From Kurthia massiliensis (GTDB lineage Bacteria > Bacillota > Bacilli > Bacillales_A > Planococcaceae): a DNA stretch of 64,000 nt. Position numbers and translations under genes: made by a program. Position 1 is the stretch's first letter; every line of letters begins with the position of its first letter. The notes below the pieces were generated by a model, which was not told the DNA's origin, made no database searches, and was given only the letters and a program-made list of their open reading frames with translations. The stretch is from contig NZ_HE610996.1 of assembly GCF_000285555.1 (NCBI RefSeq), forward strand, positions 456,573 to 520,572, read 5' to 3'. This document shows positions 28,416-37,944 of the stretch, piece after piece.

Positions 28416-29669
28416 TTATGCTTTTGTAACGTTTAATGTTTGACCGATTTTAATCGTCGATGATTTTAAACCGTTCCATTTTTTTAAGTTTGTTACTGTC
28501 GTACCGTACTTTTTCGCGATTTTGGTTAATGTATCGCCTTTTACAACTTTGTACGTTACGTTTGCTGTTGCTGTTAATTTTAATTTTTGACCGACTTTAA
28601 TCGTTGAAGACGTTAAGCCGTTCCATTTTTTTAAGTTTGTTACTGTCGTACCGTACTTTTTCGCAATTTTCGTTAACGTATCACCTTTTGCGACCGTATG
28701 TATCGTTACTTTTTTAGATACCGTTGTTGTTGGTAATGTTGTATCGTTACCTGCTGGTGTCACTGTTGTATTCGTTTGAGACTTATCTTCTGTGTTCACA
28801 ACAGGCGCCTTTTTAGACACGTATAATGTTTGACCAACGTAAATCGTTGTCGTTTTTAATGCATTCCAAGATGTTAAGTTCGCAACTGTTGTGCCATATT
28901 TTTTCGCGATTTTCGTTAACGTATCGCCTTTTTTCACAACGTATGTTGTCCCTTTATCTAATGTTGAATTGCTCGTTTGTGTGATCGTCGTATTTGAACT
29001 ATTTGAAGACGTCGTTAACGGTGCATCGAATTGCGTTAAGTTATAGCGCTCAATTAAGCTATTTAATTTCGTATTATACTTCGTATCAGTCGCATAAGTA
29101 CCTGTTAAAGCTTTTGTTGCGTCTTTATATGTTTTCGCATTTTCACGCCATGCTTTTTTGTAGTAAGAAGCGTTCCAGCTCACACCGTAACGGATTTTTT
29201 TTGCATTGTCTTCTAATGATTCTTTATATGAAGGATATTTACGGAATTTTGCATTGATTGTGTAGTATTGACCTTTACCGTTATCTTCTAACGTTTTCAT
29301 CATCACGTATTGTCCGTTGTAATCGCCTTTAATGCCGAATAAGTTATAGTTTGGTGCAGAAGCTAATTCACTGCGGCCGTAACTACTTTCTAAAATTGCT
29401 TGTGCCATCATGACAGAGCCGTAAATACCATATTGTTGTGATAATGTCACAACGCTTGGTGAAATTTCTTCGATAAAGCTCTCTACAGTAGCTGTTGCAC
29501 TTTTTGCTTTTGCTAATACTTTTGTATTTTCTTCAGCTGTATTCGATGTAATGTTGCTCACTGTTGTTGCTTTCTGTACAGCGGTTGTTGCCTCTGCAGC
29601 CGAAGAAAGTGACGTCGTTGTCACGATAGTAGCCATTGCTGCCGCAAGCCATTTGCTCGTTTTATTCAT
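28416..29669 (-). CDS. secreted N-acetylglucosaminidase (GH73) with three LysM repeats
   Basis: A 417-residue peptidoglycan hydrolase. An N-terminal signal peptide ends near SAAEATTA. Residues 65-215 are a GH73 glucosaminidase domain, with the catalytic glutamate in AQAILESSYGRS and NLFGIKGDYNG following. Three LysM cell-wall modules occupy about 238-285, 320-365 and 370-417, each with KGDTLTKIAKKYGTT. The last two modules are nearly identical in DNA, indicating a recent duplication. It probably acts in cell separation or wall turnover. The ATG has AAGGGACTAG upstream. Confidence 0.88.
   Translation of the reverse strand: MNKTSKWLAAAMATIVTTTSLSSAAEATTAVQKATTVSNITSNTAEENTKVLAKAKSATATVESFIEEISPSVVTLSQQYGIYGSVMMAQAILESSYGRSELASAPNYNLFGIKGDYNGQYVMMKTLEDNGKGQYYTINAKFRKYPSYKESLEDNAKKIRYGVSWNASYYKKAWRENAKTYKDATKALTGTYATDTKYNTKLNSLIERYNLTQFDAPLTTSSNSSNTTITQTSNSTLDKGTTYVVKKGDTLTKIAKKYGTTVANLTSWNALKTTTIYVGQTLYVSKKAPVVNTEDKSQTNTTVTPAGNDTTLPTTTVSKKVTIHTVAKGDTLTKIAKKYGTTVTNLKKWNGLTSSTIKVGQKLKLTATANVTYKVVKGDTLTKIAKKYGTTVTNLKKWNGLKSSTIKIGQTLNVTKA
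28471..28664. repeat. direct repeat encoding LysM modules 2 and 3
   Basis: The same 47 bases occur at 28471-28517 and 28618-28664, 147 bases (49 codons) apart, inside the autolysin gene. Flanking bases differ slightly. The spacing keeps the reading frame, so recombination would add or delete one LysM module. Confidence 0.9.
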
Positions 29670-29768
29670 CTAACTAGTCCCTTCTCGTATGTCCTTTTTC
29701 TCTATATTAGTAGTCTTTTATACATTAGAATACCATTAATGAGTCAAATTGGGTACAGAACCGAAAAA

Positions 29769-29806
29769 ATGACATAAACATCACATAATTGTAATGTTTA
29801 TGTCAT
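29769..29806 (-). terminator. terminator of murE operon
   Basis: ATGACATAAACAT pairs perfectly with ATGTTTATGTCAT, followed by a T run on the minus strand. Confidence 0.85.
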
Positions 29807-29819
29807 TTTATAAGAATAA

Positions 29820-31292
29820 TTATTTTCCGTATTTTTTGTATGCTTCGTCTAACGCAATTTTTGCATCGCTATGTGGATATTTTGTGTTTTCGATAATTTG
29901 ATAGTCTTCGTGACCTTTACCAGCGAATAAGATTAAGTCGCCTGGTTCTGACATTTGTACAGCATGACGTACCGCTTCTTCACGATCACCGATGCATGCG
30001 TAGTTATCATGTGCCATCCCTTTTTCAAGGTCGCCCATAATCGAATCATACGCTTCATAACGTGGATCATCTGTTGTTAAAATAACATATTCCGCTTTTG
30101 AAGCTTTTAACGCCATATCTGGACGTTTTGATTTGTCACGGTTACCTCCTGTACCGATAACGAAAATCATTTTATTTTTCTTGTAAGGCATCGCCGCATC
30201 AATTGCTTTTTCGATAGCATCTGGTGTGTGCGCATAATCGATGAAAATGTCGATTGGTAGATCGTCTGTTGGGACGCGCTCCATACGACCTTTAATCGCT
30301 GTTAAGCTTTCTAATTGTTCGATGACATCGTCAATTGGATAGCCTTTTGCATAAAGTGCTGCAACTGCTGCAAGCGCATTGTAAACGTTAAATTCACCGA
30401 GTAATTTTAGTTCAACGTGGCGATTACCTTCTGGTGTCACCATCGTGAATTCTGTATGTTCGTCGTGGTATGTAATGTCAATACCGCGGAAGTCAGCAGT
30501 TTCGTCCTTAACTGCATAACGCCAAATTGGGTACGGTGTTAAAGTTTCGTAATTTGCACTCCATGCATCGTCAGAGTTTAACACGACATGTTTGTCTTTC
30601 GTTAAATCTTGACCAAGTTGTGAAAATAACATCCCTTTTGCATTACCGTAGTTATCCATCGTTTTATGGAAGTCCAAATGGTCTTGTGTTAAGTTTGTGA
30701 AAATCGCAACGTCAAAATCAATCCCTGCTACGCGACCTAATACAAGACCGTGTGAGGACACTTCCATAATCATCGCACGGCAGTTTTCTGACTTCGCACG
30801 GAAGATCATTTGTTGTGTTGATAATGCATCACTTGTCGTATTTGATGATTGGTAAAGTGTACCGTTAATATCGAAACCGATTGTGCCTTTTAATGCCGAT
30901 TTAATGCCTAAGCCAAGTAACATTTTTTCAATCATATTAGAAACAGTCGTTTTACCGTTCGTACCTGTCACACCGATCATCGTTAAATCTTGTGATGGGT
31001 AATCATAAAATTTTGCTGCAAGTAATCCTAATGTGCGGTCTGTACTACGAACGATCACTTGCGCAACATCACCTTTTAAGTCAAGTTCGCGCTCTGTAAC
31101 GATCACTGTCGCACCGCTGTCTACAGCTTGTTGTGCGAAGTCGTGTCCATCTACGGTATAACCTTTAATACAAATAAAAATTGTTTTTTCTTCGACTAAA
31201 CGAGAGTCGATCGCCATGTTGCGTACTTCTTCTGGTAAAGTACCAACGATACGTTTTTGTGCTAAACGTTGTAATAATTCTGTCGTTTGCAT
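29820..31292 (-). CDS. murE: UDP-MurNAc-tripeptide synthetase MurE
   Basis: A 490-residue Mur ligase that adds the third amino acid to UDP-MurNAc-L-Ala-D-Glu. The ATP site is VTGTNGKTTVSNM; GTGGNRDKSKRP is the conserved C-terminal domain motif. The substrate motif that reads DNPR in meso-DAP enzymes reads DDPR here (TTDDPRYE), a form reported for lysine-adding MurE of Thermotoga, so the third residue may be L-lysine. AGGAGG precedes the ATG. It is 2 bases downstream of an M42 peptidase gene and is not in a dcw cluster. Confidence 0.88.
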   Translation of the reverse strand: MQTTELLQRLAQKRIVGTLPEEVRNMAIDSRLVEEKTIFICIKGYTVDGHDFAQQAVDSGATVIVTERELDLKGDVAQVIVRSTDRTLGLLAAKFYDYPSQDLTMIGVTGTNGKTTVSNMIEKMLLGLGIKSALKGTIGFDINGTLYQSSNTTSDALSTQQMIFRAKSENCRAMIMEVSSHGLVLGRVAGIDFDVAIFTNLTQDHLDFHKTMDNYGNAKGMLFSQLGQDLTKDKHVVLNSDDAWSANYETLTPYPIWRYAVKDETADFRGIDITYHDEHTEFTMVTPEGNRHVELKLLGEFNVYNALAAVAALYAKGYPIDDVIEQLESLTAIKGRMERVPTDDLPIDIFIDYAHTPDAIEKAIDAAMPYKKNKMIFVIGTGGNRDKSKRPDMALKASKAEYVILTTDDPRYEAYDSIMGDLEKGMAHDNYACIGDREEAVRHAVQMSEPGDLILFAGKGHEDYQIIENTKYPHSDAKIALDEAYKKYGK

Positions 31293-31294
31293 AA

Positions 31295-32356
31295 TTAATC
31301 CTCCTGCTCATCGATCATAGGAGAAGTGACGTAAGCGTATAAAAGTGCCGCTGTATTGCGTAATGAGTCTACATGTGTACGTTCAAAAGCATGTGATGAT
31401 TCAATGCCTGCACCGAATAATGCATGGCGCACATCAAAGCCTGCGCGAATTGCTGCCGATGCATCCGAACCATAATATGGATAAATATCGAGTTTATAAT
31501 CGATATTATTGGCATTAGCAAGAGCTACTAACTGACGAGTTAATTCGTAGTGATACGGACCACTTGAATCTTTCGCACAAATTGAAACCGTATATTCATC
31601 AGATTGTTGGCCATCGCCAATTGCACCCATGTCTACTGCAATATATTCAACGGTTTCTTCTGGTACGCTGGCGTTCCCACCATAACCGATTTCTTCATTA
31701 TTTGAGATATAAAAATGAGTTGTGTAAGGTAGCTCGATTTGTTCGTTTTTAATTAATTTTAATAGTTGAATTAAAAGCGTTGTGCTCGCCTTATCGTCTA
31801 AATGACGTGATTTAACAAAGCCTGATTCCGTAAACTCAAAACGGTTATCAAACGATACGAAGTCACCTACTTCGATGCCTAATGCACGTGTATCTTCCGC
31901 GTTTTTCACTTTCGCATCAATACGTACTTCTATATGCTGCTCATCACGTGGTAATTCGCCCATTTTGTTATAAACATGGACAGATGTTTCGTGCATTAAT
32001 ATAGTACCACGAATCTCCTCTCCTCGTGCGGTATGAATTGTACAATATTCTCCTTCTACCGCATTCCAACGAAAACCACCGACCATTGATAGTGCAAGGC
32101 GACCTGATGACTTCACTTCTTTTACCATCGCACCGAGTGTATCAGTATGGGCTGTTAATAAGCGATGACGTTGATCATTTTTCCCTTTAACTGTTGCGAT
32201 GATGGCCCCTTTGTTCGTACGTGTGTAAGAAACGCCGATATTATCAAGCATACCTGCCATGACGTTCATAATCTTCGTCGTAAAACCTGACGGACTTGCT
32301 ATATTTGTTAACGTTTTTAACAATTGAACAGTTTCTTTTTCATTGAAAATTTCCAC
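31295..32356 (-). CDS. M42-family metallo-aminopeptidase
   Basis: A 353-residue M42 (FrvX/glutamyl aminopeptidase-type) dinuclear zinc peptidase. Metal and catalytic motifs are seen in order: AHTDTLGAMV, RHLDDKASTTLL, SNNEEIGYGGNAS, AVDMGAIG and a C-terminal SSHAFERTH. It starts with GTG behind AAAAGGGG. It is directly upstream of murE with a 2-base gap, so both share a transcript; the link could be turnover of cell-wall peptides, which is inference. Bacillus YsdC/YtoP are relatives. Confidence 0.85.
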   Translation of the reverse strand: MEIFNEKETVQLLKTLTNIASPSGFTTKIMNVMAGMLDNIGVSYTRTNKGAIIATVKGKNDQRHRLLTAHTDTLGAMVKEVKSSGRLALSMVGGFRWNAVEGEYCTIHTARGEEIRGTILMHETSVHVYNKMGELPRDEQHIEVRIDAKVKNAEDTRALGIEVGDFVSFDNRFEFTESGFVKSRHLDDKASTTLLIQLLKLIKNEQIELPYTTHFYISNNEEIGYGGNASVPEETVEYIAVDMGAIGDGQQSDEYTVSICAKDSSGPYHYELTRQLVALANANNIDYKLDIYPYYGSDASAAIRAGFDVRHALFGAGIESSHAFERTHVDSLRNTAALLYAYVTSPMIDEQED

Positions 32357-32484
32357 TTTAAAATCCCCTTTTTTAAATATAGATAGCTTGCATCTCTATT
32401 ATTCTTTCATCATATCAAAAGATGACTTTTTCCGACAACGACAAATCATGTTATGATGAATACATCAAGTATTCGAGGTGTCTT

Positions 32485-34077
32485 ATGAAGAACTCTACTA
32501 GTTTACGTAGAAGAAATCAATTCATGCTGTTCACATATACAGCTGGAATGTTTCTATTTTGCTTTTTATGCGTCATTCGCGGACTAGATTATCCACTTAC
32601 AACACCGATCGCTTGCTTTATGATAGGTGTCGTTCTGAATATAATCTTTTTCACTAAAAAAATAAATGAGCGACTCATCGCGATTACAACAGTTATATTA
32701 TTAAACGTAACGGGCATATGTACGGTGGTCGCAACAAATAATCCATATTATTTAACATTTTTAATTTTAGGATTGTTTATGACTGCGATGTATTTCTCAT
32801 TTTTATTAAATATTTTAATGGGTATACTCGTCATCGCAGAAATTGGTACTTTCGTCTGTATCAAGTTTCCATATTTAGCTGAACGTTTATCGAACGAGGA
32901 AATTTTTTGGATTACGATTAATGCTACATTTTTAATCGTATTTAGTATCGTACAATCGATTTATTTGTACGTATCAAACAAATCGATTGAAAAGAAAAAT
33001 GATTCAATGGAAAAAGAATTCGAATCAAAAGAAGGCTATTTAAAACTATTTTTTGAAAATGCGAAAGATAGTATCGCCGTTTTCGACTTAGACGGAAAAA
33101 TTATTAACGTCAATCCAGCGTTCGTAAAACTGTACGGCTGGACAATTGAAGAAAGTGTCGGCAAACATATTCCCCTCGTGCCACCTGAAAACTACGAGCT
33201 ATCGCAGGAACGTATCAACGACATGATTGGCGGTATGAGTTACGATTTATTGCAAACGAAAGATATGCGAAAAGATGGCACGTTATTCGATGCGGAAATT
33301 ACGCTATCTCCGATTTTAGACCAAGAAGGCAAAGTCATCGCGACTTCTGTGATTACGCGTGACGTTTCTTATCGAAAAGAAGCCGAAAAATTACGTGTTC
33401 AATCAGAAAAATTAAAAATGGCCGGCGAGATTGCAGCAGGTGTTGCTCATGAAGTACGGAATCCATTATCTGTCATCTCTGGATTTGTGCAAATGATGAA
33501 CGAGGATAAAGACTCACCATACGCGTTTTATACGAATTTAATTGAAGCAGAGATTGATCGCATCAATTTAATTATCGGTGAATTTTTAGTGCTATCTAAA
33601 CCACATGCACACGATACGAAGCCATTTAATTTATCAAATGTATTGCGTGATATTTTAGCGCTCCATAAGCTCGAATTAAAGGTGAAAAATATTACGTTAA
33701 ATGAAAACTGGGGCGATACAGACGTTTATATTAACGGTGAATCAAACCAAATTAAACAAGTGTTTATTAACATTTTAAAAAATGCAGTCGAAGCAATTGA
33801 ATCAGAAGGCCACATTGAATTCTCGATTTCAACAGATGCTGAAAATGTTCAAATTTCGATTGCTGATAATGGCATCGGTATGAAACAAGAAGTTGTGGAC
33901 CATATTTTCCAACCGTTTTATACGACGAAAGAAAAAGGGACAGGCCTCGGCATGATGATTACCGAAAAAATCGTTCATGAACACGAAGGCGACATTAAAA
34001 TTCATAGTACGTACGGAAAAGGAACCGAATTTATTTTAACGTTCCCACTCGCATCACCATCAGAGACGCAAGCTTAA
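32485..34077 (+). CDS. PAS-domain sensor histidine kinase (KinE/KinB-like, orphan)
   Basis: A 530-residue membrane kinase. Residues 1-175 hold about five to six hydrophobic helices, a PAS domain covers about 190-310, then HisKA with the phosphorylated histidine in GVAHEVRNPLSVISGF and HATPase with NAVEAIE, DNGIGM and GTGLGM boxes. The H-box follows sporulation-type kinases that phosphorylate Spo0F. No response regulator is adjacent. The ATG at 32485 has GAGGTG upstream. The Spo0E-like gene in the window fits a phosphorelay, but the partner is not shown. Confidence 0.8.
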   Translation: MKNSTSLRRRNQFMLFTYTAGMFLFCFLCVIRGLDYPLTTPIACFMIGVVLNIIFFTKKINERLIAITTVILLNVTGICTVVATNNPYYLTFLILGLFMTAMYFSFLLNILMGILVIAEIGTFVCIKFPYLAERLSNEEIFWITINATFLIVFSIVQSIYLYVSNKSIEKKNDSMEKEFESKEGYLKLFFENAKDSIAVFDLDGKIINVNPAFVKLYGWTIEESVGKHIPLVPPENYELSQERINDMIGGMSYDLLQTKDMRKDGTLFDAEITLSPILDQEGKVIATSVITRDVSYRKEAEKLRVQSEKLKMAGEIAAGVAHEVRNPLSVISGFVQMMNEDKDSPYAFYTNLIEAEIDRINLIIGEFLVLSKPHAHDTKPFNLSNVLRDILALHKLELKVKNITLNENWGDTDVYINGESNQIKQVFINILKNAVEAIESEGHIEFSISTDAENVQISIADNGIGMKQEVVDHIFQPFYTTKEKGTGLGMMITEKIVHEHEGDIKIHSTYGKGTEFILTFPLASPSETQA

Positions 34078-34110
34078 AAAAGGAAGCCGCAAATTCGCGG
34101 CTTCCTTTTT
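34078..34110. terminator. bidirectional terminator
   Basis: AAAAAAGGAAGCCGC pairs with GCGGCTTCCTTTTTT around AAATTC, between convergent genes. Confidence 0.85.
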
Positions 34111-34113
34111 TCA

Positions 34114-35490
34114 TTAGCGCATAATCGTTTTAACGAGTTTCACTTTCTTTTTGTACGGTGGGAACATAATGTTCGTTGCGAGTTTTGATGAACGTTTTAA
34201 AATTGATTTTGGGTGTGTGAAACATTCAAAGCTCGCTTTCCCATGATAATTACCTGTACCCGATTCACCGACACCTCCGAACGGTAAATGTGGCGTACCG
34301 ACGTGTGTAATCGTCTCATTAATACAACCACCGCCAAACGGTAAGTTTTCTAAGAAGTAATCGATGGCTTTCTCAGTTTCAGAGAATAAATACGCAGCGA
34401 GTGGTTTCGGTTTACGTTTAATTAAACGAATCGCTGCTTCTAAATCTTCATACACTAAAATCGGCATAATTGGCCCGAAAATTTCATCTTCCATAATCGG
34501 ACTGTTCCATTTCACATCTTGTAAAACGGTCGGTGCGATATATAAATCTTCGCGGTCACATTGACCACCGATTAATACTTCATTTTTCGATTGTTTCAAC
34601 AACGTATTTAAACGTTCAAATTGACGATCGTTAATAATGCGGCCGAAGTCTTTCGATTTTTGTGGGTCTTTGCCATAAAATTTATCGATTGTTTTCTTCA
34701 CTTGGCGAAGGAATGGTACTTTTACCGATTCATGTACGAGAATGTAGTCCGGTGCCACACACGTCTGACCGGCATTCGTAAATTTACCCCATACGAGACG
34801 TTTCGCTGCGACTTCTAAGTTCGCTGTTTGGTCAACGATTGCAGGGCTCTTACCGCCTAGTTCTAGCGCATATGGCGTTAAACGCTCAGCACATGCACCT
34901 GCGACAATTTTGCCGACTTGCACACTACCGGTAAAGAAGATGAAGTCAAATGGTGCATGAATTAACGTTTGCACGACTTCTTTTTCCCCTTCTACGACTG
35001 CAACAAATTCACGGTCGAATGTTTCTTCTAAAATTTGACGCACGATCATCGTAGTATATGGTGCTGATTCAGATGGTTTAACGATTGCTGTATTACCACC
35101 CATAATGGCACCGACAAGGGGTTCCATGACAAGTTGGAACGGATAGTTAAATGGCCCGATAATACACGTCACACCATACGGCTCGCGCACGATAAAACTT
35201 TTCCCTGGTTGGAATTGAATCGGCGTTGGCACTGAAACCGGATGCATCCATTCTTCTAAATTTTTTAACGCTAAACTAATCGAATCATACAAAATACCGA
35301 TTTCTGTCGCAAATGCTTCAAAATCACTTTTATGTAAATCGCGATAAAGTGCTTCCGTTACCTTTTTTTCATTCGCAACAATCGCTTGCTTCAATTTTTT
35401 TAATTGTTCTTTACGAAAAGCTAAAGATCGCGTTGCACCTGTATCAAAATAGGCACGTTGTTCTTGTAATAAACGTTCAATATGTTCCAC
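34114..35490 (-). CDS. aldehyde dehydrogenase, class 3-like
   Basis: A 458-residue NAD(P)-dependent aldehyde dehydrogenase of the short class-3/YwdH type. The catalytic cysteine is in GQTCVAPDY and the general-base glutamate in ALELGGKSP; the NAD-site loop FTGSVQVGK is present. Translation starts at GTG 35490, 6-7 bases after AAGGAGGG; the longer frame would begin inside that site. Members oxidise fatty and aromatic aldehydes. The physiological substrate is not evident from context. Confidence 0.85.
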   Translation of the reverse strand: MEHIERLLQEQRAYFDTGATRSLAFRKEQLKKLKQAIVANEKKVTEALYRDLHKSDFEAFATEIGILYDSISLALKNLEEWMHPVSVPTPIQFQPGKSFIVREPYGVTCIIGPFNYPFQLVMEPLVGAIMGGNTAIVKPSESAPYTTMIVRQILEETFDREFVAVVEGEKEVVQTLIHAPFDFIFFTGSVQVGKIVAGACAERLTPYALELGGKSPAIVDQTANLEVAAKRLVWGKFTNAGQTCVAPDYILVHESVKVPFLRQVKKTIDKFYGKDPQKSKDFGRIINDRQFERLNTLLKQSKNEVLIGGQCDREDLYIAPTVLQDVKWNSPIMEDEIFGPIMPILVYEDLEAAIRLIKRKPKPLAAYLFSETEKAIDYFLENLPFGGGCINETITHVGTPHLPFGGVGESGTGNYHGKASFECFTHPKSILKRSSKLATNIMFPPYKKKVKLVKTIMR

Positions 35491-35644
35491 GCTATTTCCC
35501 TCCTTGAATATCAATGTAATCGCATTGTATCACGCTAGTCGCGTGCTATTCCATTATGAACTTCTCAAAATATTCCAATTGTATGTTTAAACTACCCTTA
35601 TTAAAGGAATCGTATTAGAAACAGATGAAAGAAGGGATTTTTGT

Positions 35645-36070
35645 ATGACAGTATTTTTCACTTCTGAAGCAACAGCGAAGAATGGCCGCGATGGTCACGT
35701 TAAATCAAGCACAGGTTCAATCGACGTAAACTTAGGAAATCCAAAGCCAAATGAAACACCTGATGGCTCGAAATCAAACCCTGAGGAATTATTTGCATCA
35801 GGTTATGCAGCTTGTTATGACGGTGCACTTAATTTAATGGCGAAAAAAGCTGGTCATCAAATCGACTCAACGACAACAGCAAAAGTAAGCCTGCAATCAG
35901 ACGATGAAAATGATGGTTTCAAAATTAGCGTCATTTTAGTTGTCGACATTCAAGGTGTATCGCAAGAAGTTGGTGAAGAATTAACGGCAAAAGCACACGA
36001 ATTTTGCCCATATTCAAAAGCAACGCGCGGCAACATCGACGTTGAAATTATTACACAAGCTCAAAAGTAA
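35645..36070 (+). CDS. ohr: organic hydroperoxide resistance protein (Ohr/OsmC family)
   Basis: A 141-residue thiol peroxidase that reduces organic hydroperoxides with lipoylated partners. The peroxidatic cysteine is in YAACYDGAL and the resolving cysteine in HEFCPYSKATRGN, with the family glutamate in NPEELFASGY. Its length and sequence are close to OhrA/OhrB of B. subtilis. GAAGGGAT precedes the ATG. No OhrR regulator is adjacent, which is more like SigB-controlled OhrB. A separate promoter begins 4 bases after its stop codon. Confidence 0.9.
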   Translation: MTVFFTSEATAKNGRDGHVKSSTGSIDVNLGNPKPNETPDGSKSNPEELFASGYAACYDGALNLMAKKAGHQIDSTTTAKVSLQSDDENDGFKISVILVVDIQGVSQEVGEELTAKAHEFCPYSKATRGNIDVEIITQAQK

Positions 36071-36073
36071 CTA

Positions 36074-36236
36074 TTGCATTTTCTGAAAAAATGCGTATAA
36101 TTTATATTTAGGTGCCAAACCTATTGCTATTCTTTTTTGATTAGCAGACTTACTCGCTCATAACAGCCGGATTGCTGGAGCGAGTTTGTTTAGTTTTACA
36201 ATGTTTTACGGCGGGAAGATGAGCTCCCGCCTTTTT
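36074..36236 (+). ncRNA. candidate small RNA with own promoter and terminator
   Basis: TTGCAT (36074-36079) and TATAAT (36096-36101) lie 16 bases apart. About 105 bases later GGCGGGA and TCCCGCC (36210-36231) form a GC stem followed by TTTTTATTTT. The RNA of about 128 bases contains ACTCGCT...AGCGAGT and AGGT...ACCT paired segments. No open reading frame of note is inside and no plus-strand gene follows, so it is not a leader. I do not recognise its family. Confidence 0.55.
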
Positions 36237-36263
36237 ATTTTGTCTAAAATTATTCATTTATAG

Positions 36264-36301
36264 AAAAAAGCGAGTCTCCAATTGTGGAAAACTCGCTTTT
36301 T
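36264..36301. terminator. bidirectional terminator of pit
   Basis: AAAAAAGCGAGT and ACTCGCTTTTTT form a stem closing CCAATTGTGG. Confidence 0.8.
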
Positions 36302-36302
36302 G

Positions 36303-37307
36303 TTATACAAATAAATCTAATAGTAAGTAGATTAAGCCTGCTAATGTTGCCGAAATCGGTAACGTAATAATCCATGTAAGTACGATCTTACGTGCGACGC
36401 CCCATTTAACACCTTTCACACGTTGCGCAGCACCAACACCCATAATCGCTGATGAAATAACATGTGTCGTTGATACTGGTAAGTGAATTAATGTTGCACC
36501 GAAAATAATTGATGCAGAAGAAAGGTCAGCTGCAACACCATTTACTGGACGGATTTTCATAATTTTACCGCCGACTGTTTTGATGATTTTATAACCACCG
36601 ATTGACGTACCTAGACCCATTGCTAATGCACAGGCAAAACGTACCCAACCTTGTACTTCATCATCTGATTGTAAGCCTGCTGCAATTAAAGCCATCGTAA
36701 TAATACCCATCGCTTTTTGTGCATCGTTTGTACCGTGAGTAAAAGCTTGAAGCGCTGCGGTACCGATTTGGACGGTACGGAAACCTTTATTCGTTTTATA
36801 TAAGTTAAAACCTTTAAAAATCACTTTAAATAACGACATCATTAAGAAGCCGACTGCAATCGCAATAAATGGTGATAAAATTAACGCTTGGATAATTTTT
36901 GTGAATCCTTCATAGTTCAATACTTGGAAACCAGCGGCTGCAATTGCTGCACCAGCAATTGAACCGATAATCGCGTGTGATGAACTAGATGGAATACCGA
37001 AATACCACGTAATTAAATTCCATGCAATTGCTGAAATTAACGCTGCTAAAATGATGACTGTGCCGACACCTTCCCCTAATGAGAATGGATCAACAATATC
37101 TTTTGTAATTGCTTTGGCAACGCCTGTGAATGTAATCGCACCGACGAAGTTCATAACAGCAGCCATCATAACTGCTGTTTTTGGTGGTAATGCGCGCGTC
37201 GATACAGACGTCGCAATGGCATTTGCTGTATCGTGGAAACCATTGATAAAGTCAAATGCTAACGCACAAATAACGACTAAAATCGTTAACAGTATAAGAG
37301 TATCCAT
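36303..37307 (-). CDS. pit: low-affinity inorganic phosphate transporter Pit
   Basis: A 334-residue PiT-family metal-phosphate:H+ symporter. The two signature half-repeats are visible as DFINGFHDTANAIATSVSTRAL and AFTHGTNDAQKAMGII (short cores DFINGFHDTANAIA and THGTNDAQKA). About ten hydrophobic helices are present. It is 16 bases downstream of ykaA, its usual partner, and the two form an operon. Confidence 0.92.
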   Translation of the reverse strand: MDTLILLTILVVICALAFDFINGFHDTANAIATSVSTRALPPKTAVMMAAVMNFVGAITFTGVAKAITKDIVDPFSLGEGVGTVIILAALISAIAWNLITWYFGIPSSSSHAIIGSIAGAAIAAAGFQVLNYEGFTKIIQALILSPFIAIAVGFLMMSLFKVIFKGFNLYKTNKGFRTVQIGTAALQAFTHGTNDAQKAMGIITMALIAAGLQSDDEVQGWVRFACALAMGLGTSIGGYKIIKTVGGKIMKIRPVNGVAADLSSASIIFGATLIHLPVSTTHVISSAIMGVGAAQRVKGVKWGVARKIVLTWIITLPISATLAGLIYLLLDLFV

Positions 37308-37323
37308 TTAATCAACCTGCCCT

Positions 37324-37944
37324 TTACGCATTTCGCATAATGATTGTTTCCATCGTATTCGCTACGTTTTGACAATCATCGGCGATATCTTCAAGCTGTT
37401 CGTAAATATCTTTATATTGAATAATACGAATCGGATCTGTTTCGTGTAAAAACAGTTGCTTGATTGATTTACGTAATACTTCATCACATTTTGATTCATA
37501 ATCTTTAATTTTAATCGCATTTTCACGCATACCGACTAAATCTTTGCGTTGCAATTTTTCCATTGCTAACACGATTTCATCTGTACTTGCGACAATGTTT
37601 TGAACGAAACTATTCATTGCATCATCAGCTTCGACCAAACCAAACATATCGAAGTGTGCAATACATTCTTCCATACCATCTAATACGTCATCCATGCTGT
37701 TTGCGAGCGCTAAAATATCTTCACGTTCGATTGGCGTCATAAATGATTTGTTTAACATCACGATAATTTCATGAATTAATTTGTCACCATCTGTTTCGTA
37801 TTGCTTCATTTGCTTACTAATTTCAGCTAAATCTTCTTTATTGTGAATACGGAATTCATTAGCAAAGTGTAATGACTTTTGTACATTTGCTGCAATTTCC
37901 GCTAATTTGTTAAAGAATGGATCGTCCTTTTTTCGTTTAAACAT
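37324..37944 (-). CDS. ykaA: PhoU-like DUF47 protein YkaA
   Basis: A 206-residue all-helical PhoU-like (DUF47/PF01865) protein with the acidic metal-binding repeats seen in KDYESKCDEVLR and YEQLEDIADDCQNVANTME. In Bacillales and many other bacteria such genes sit directly upstream of pit and modulate phosphate uptake. AGGAGG precedes the ATG. A PhoP-box-like array lies further upstream. Confidence 0.88.
   Translation of the reverse strand: MFKRKKDDPFFNKLAEIAANVQKSLHFANEFRIHNKEDLAEISKQMKQYETDGDKLIHEIIVMLNKSFMTPIEREDILALANSMDDVLDGMEECIAHFDMFGLVEADDAMNSFVQNIVASTDEIVLAMEKLQRKDLVGMRENAIKIKDYESKCDEVLRKSIKQLFLHETDPIRIIQYKDIYEQLEDIADDCQNVANTMETIIMRNA

Noticed and set aside
28471..28664. CRISPR-like repeat
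   Set aside because: Only two copies, within a coding frame and encoding LysM modules; there are no regular spacers.
36074..36236. Metabolite riboswitch for a downstream gene
   Set aside because: The nearest plus-strand gene is over 4 kb away and a terminator closes the RNA, so it is treated as a stand-alone RNA.
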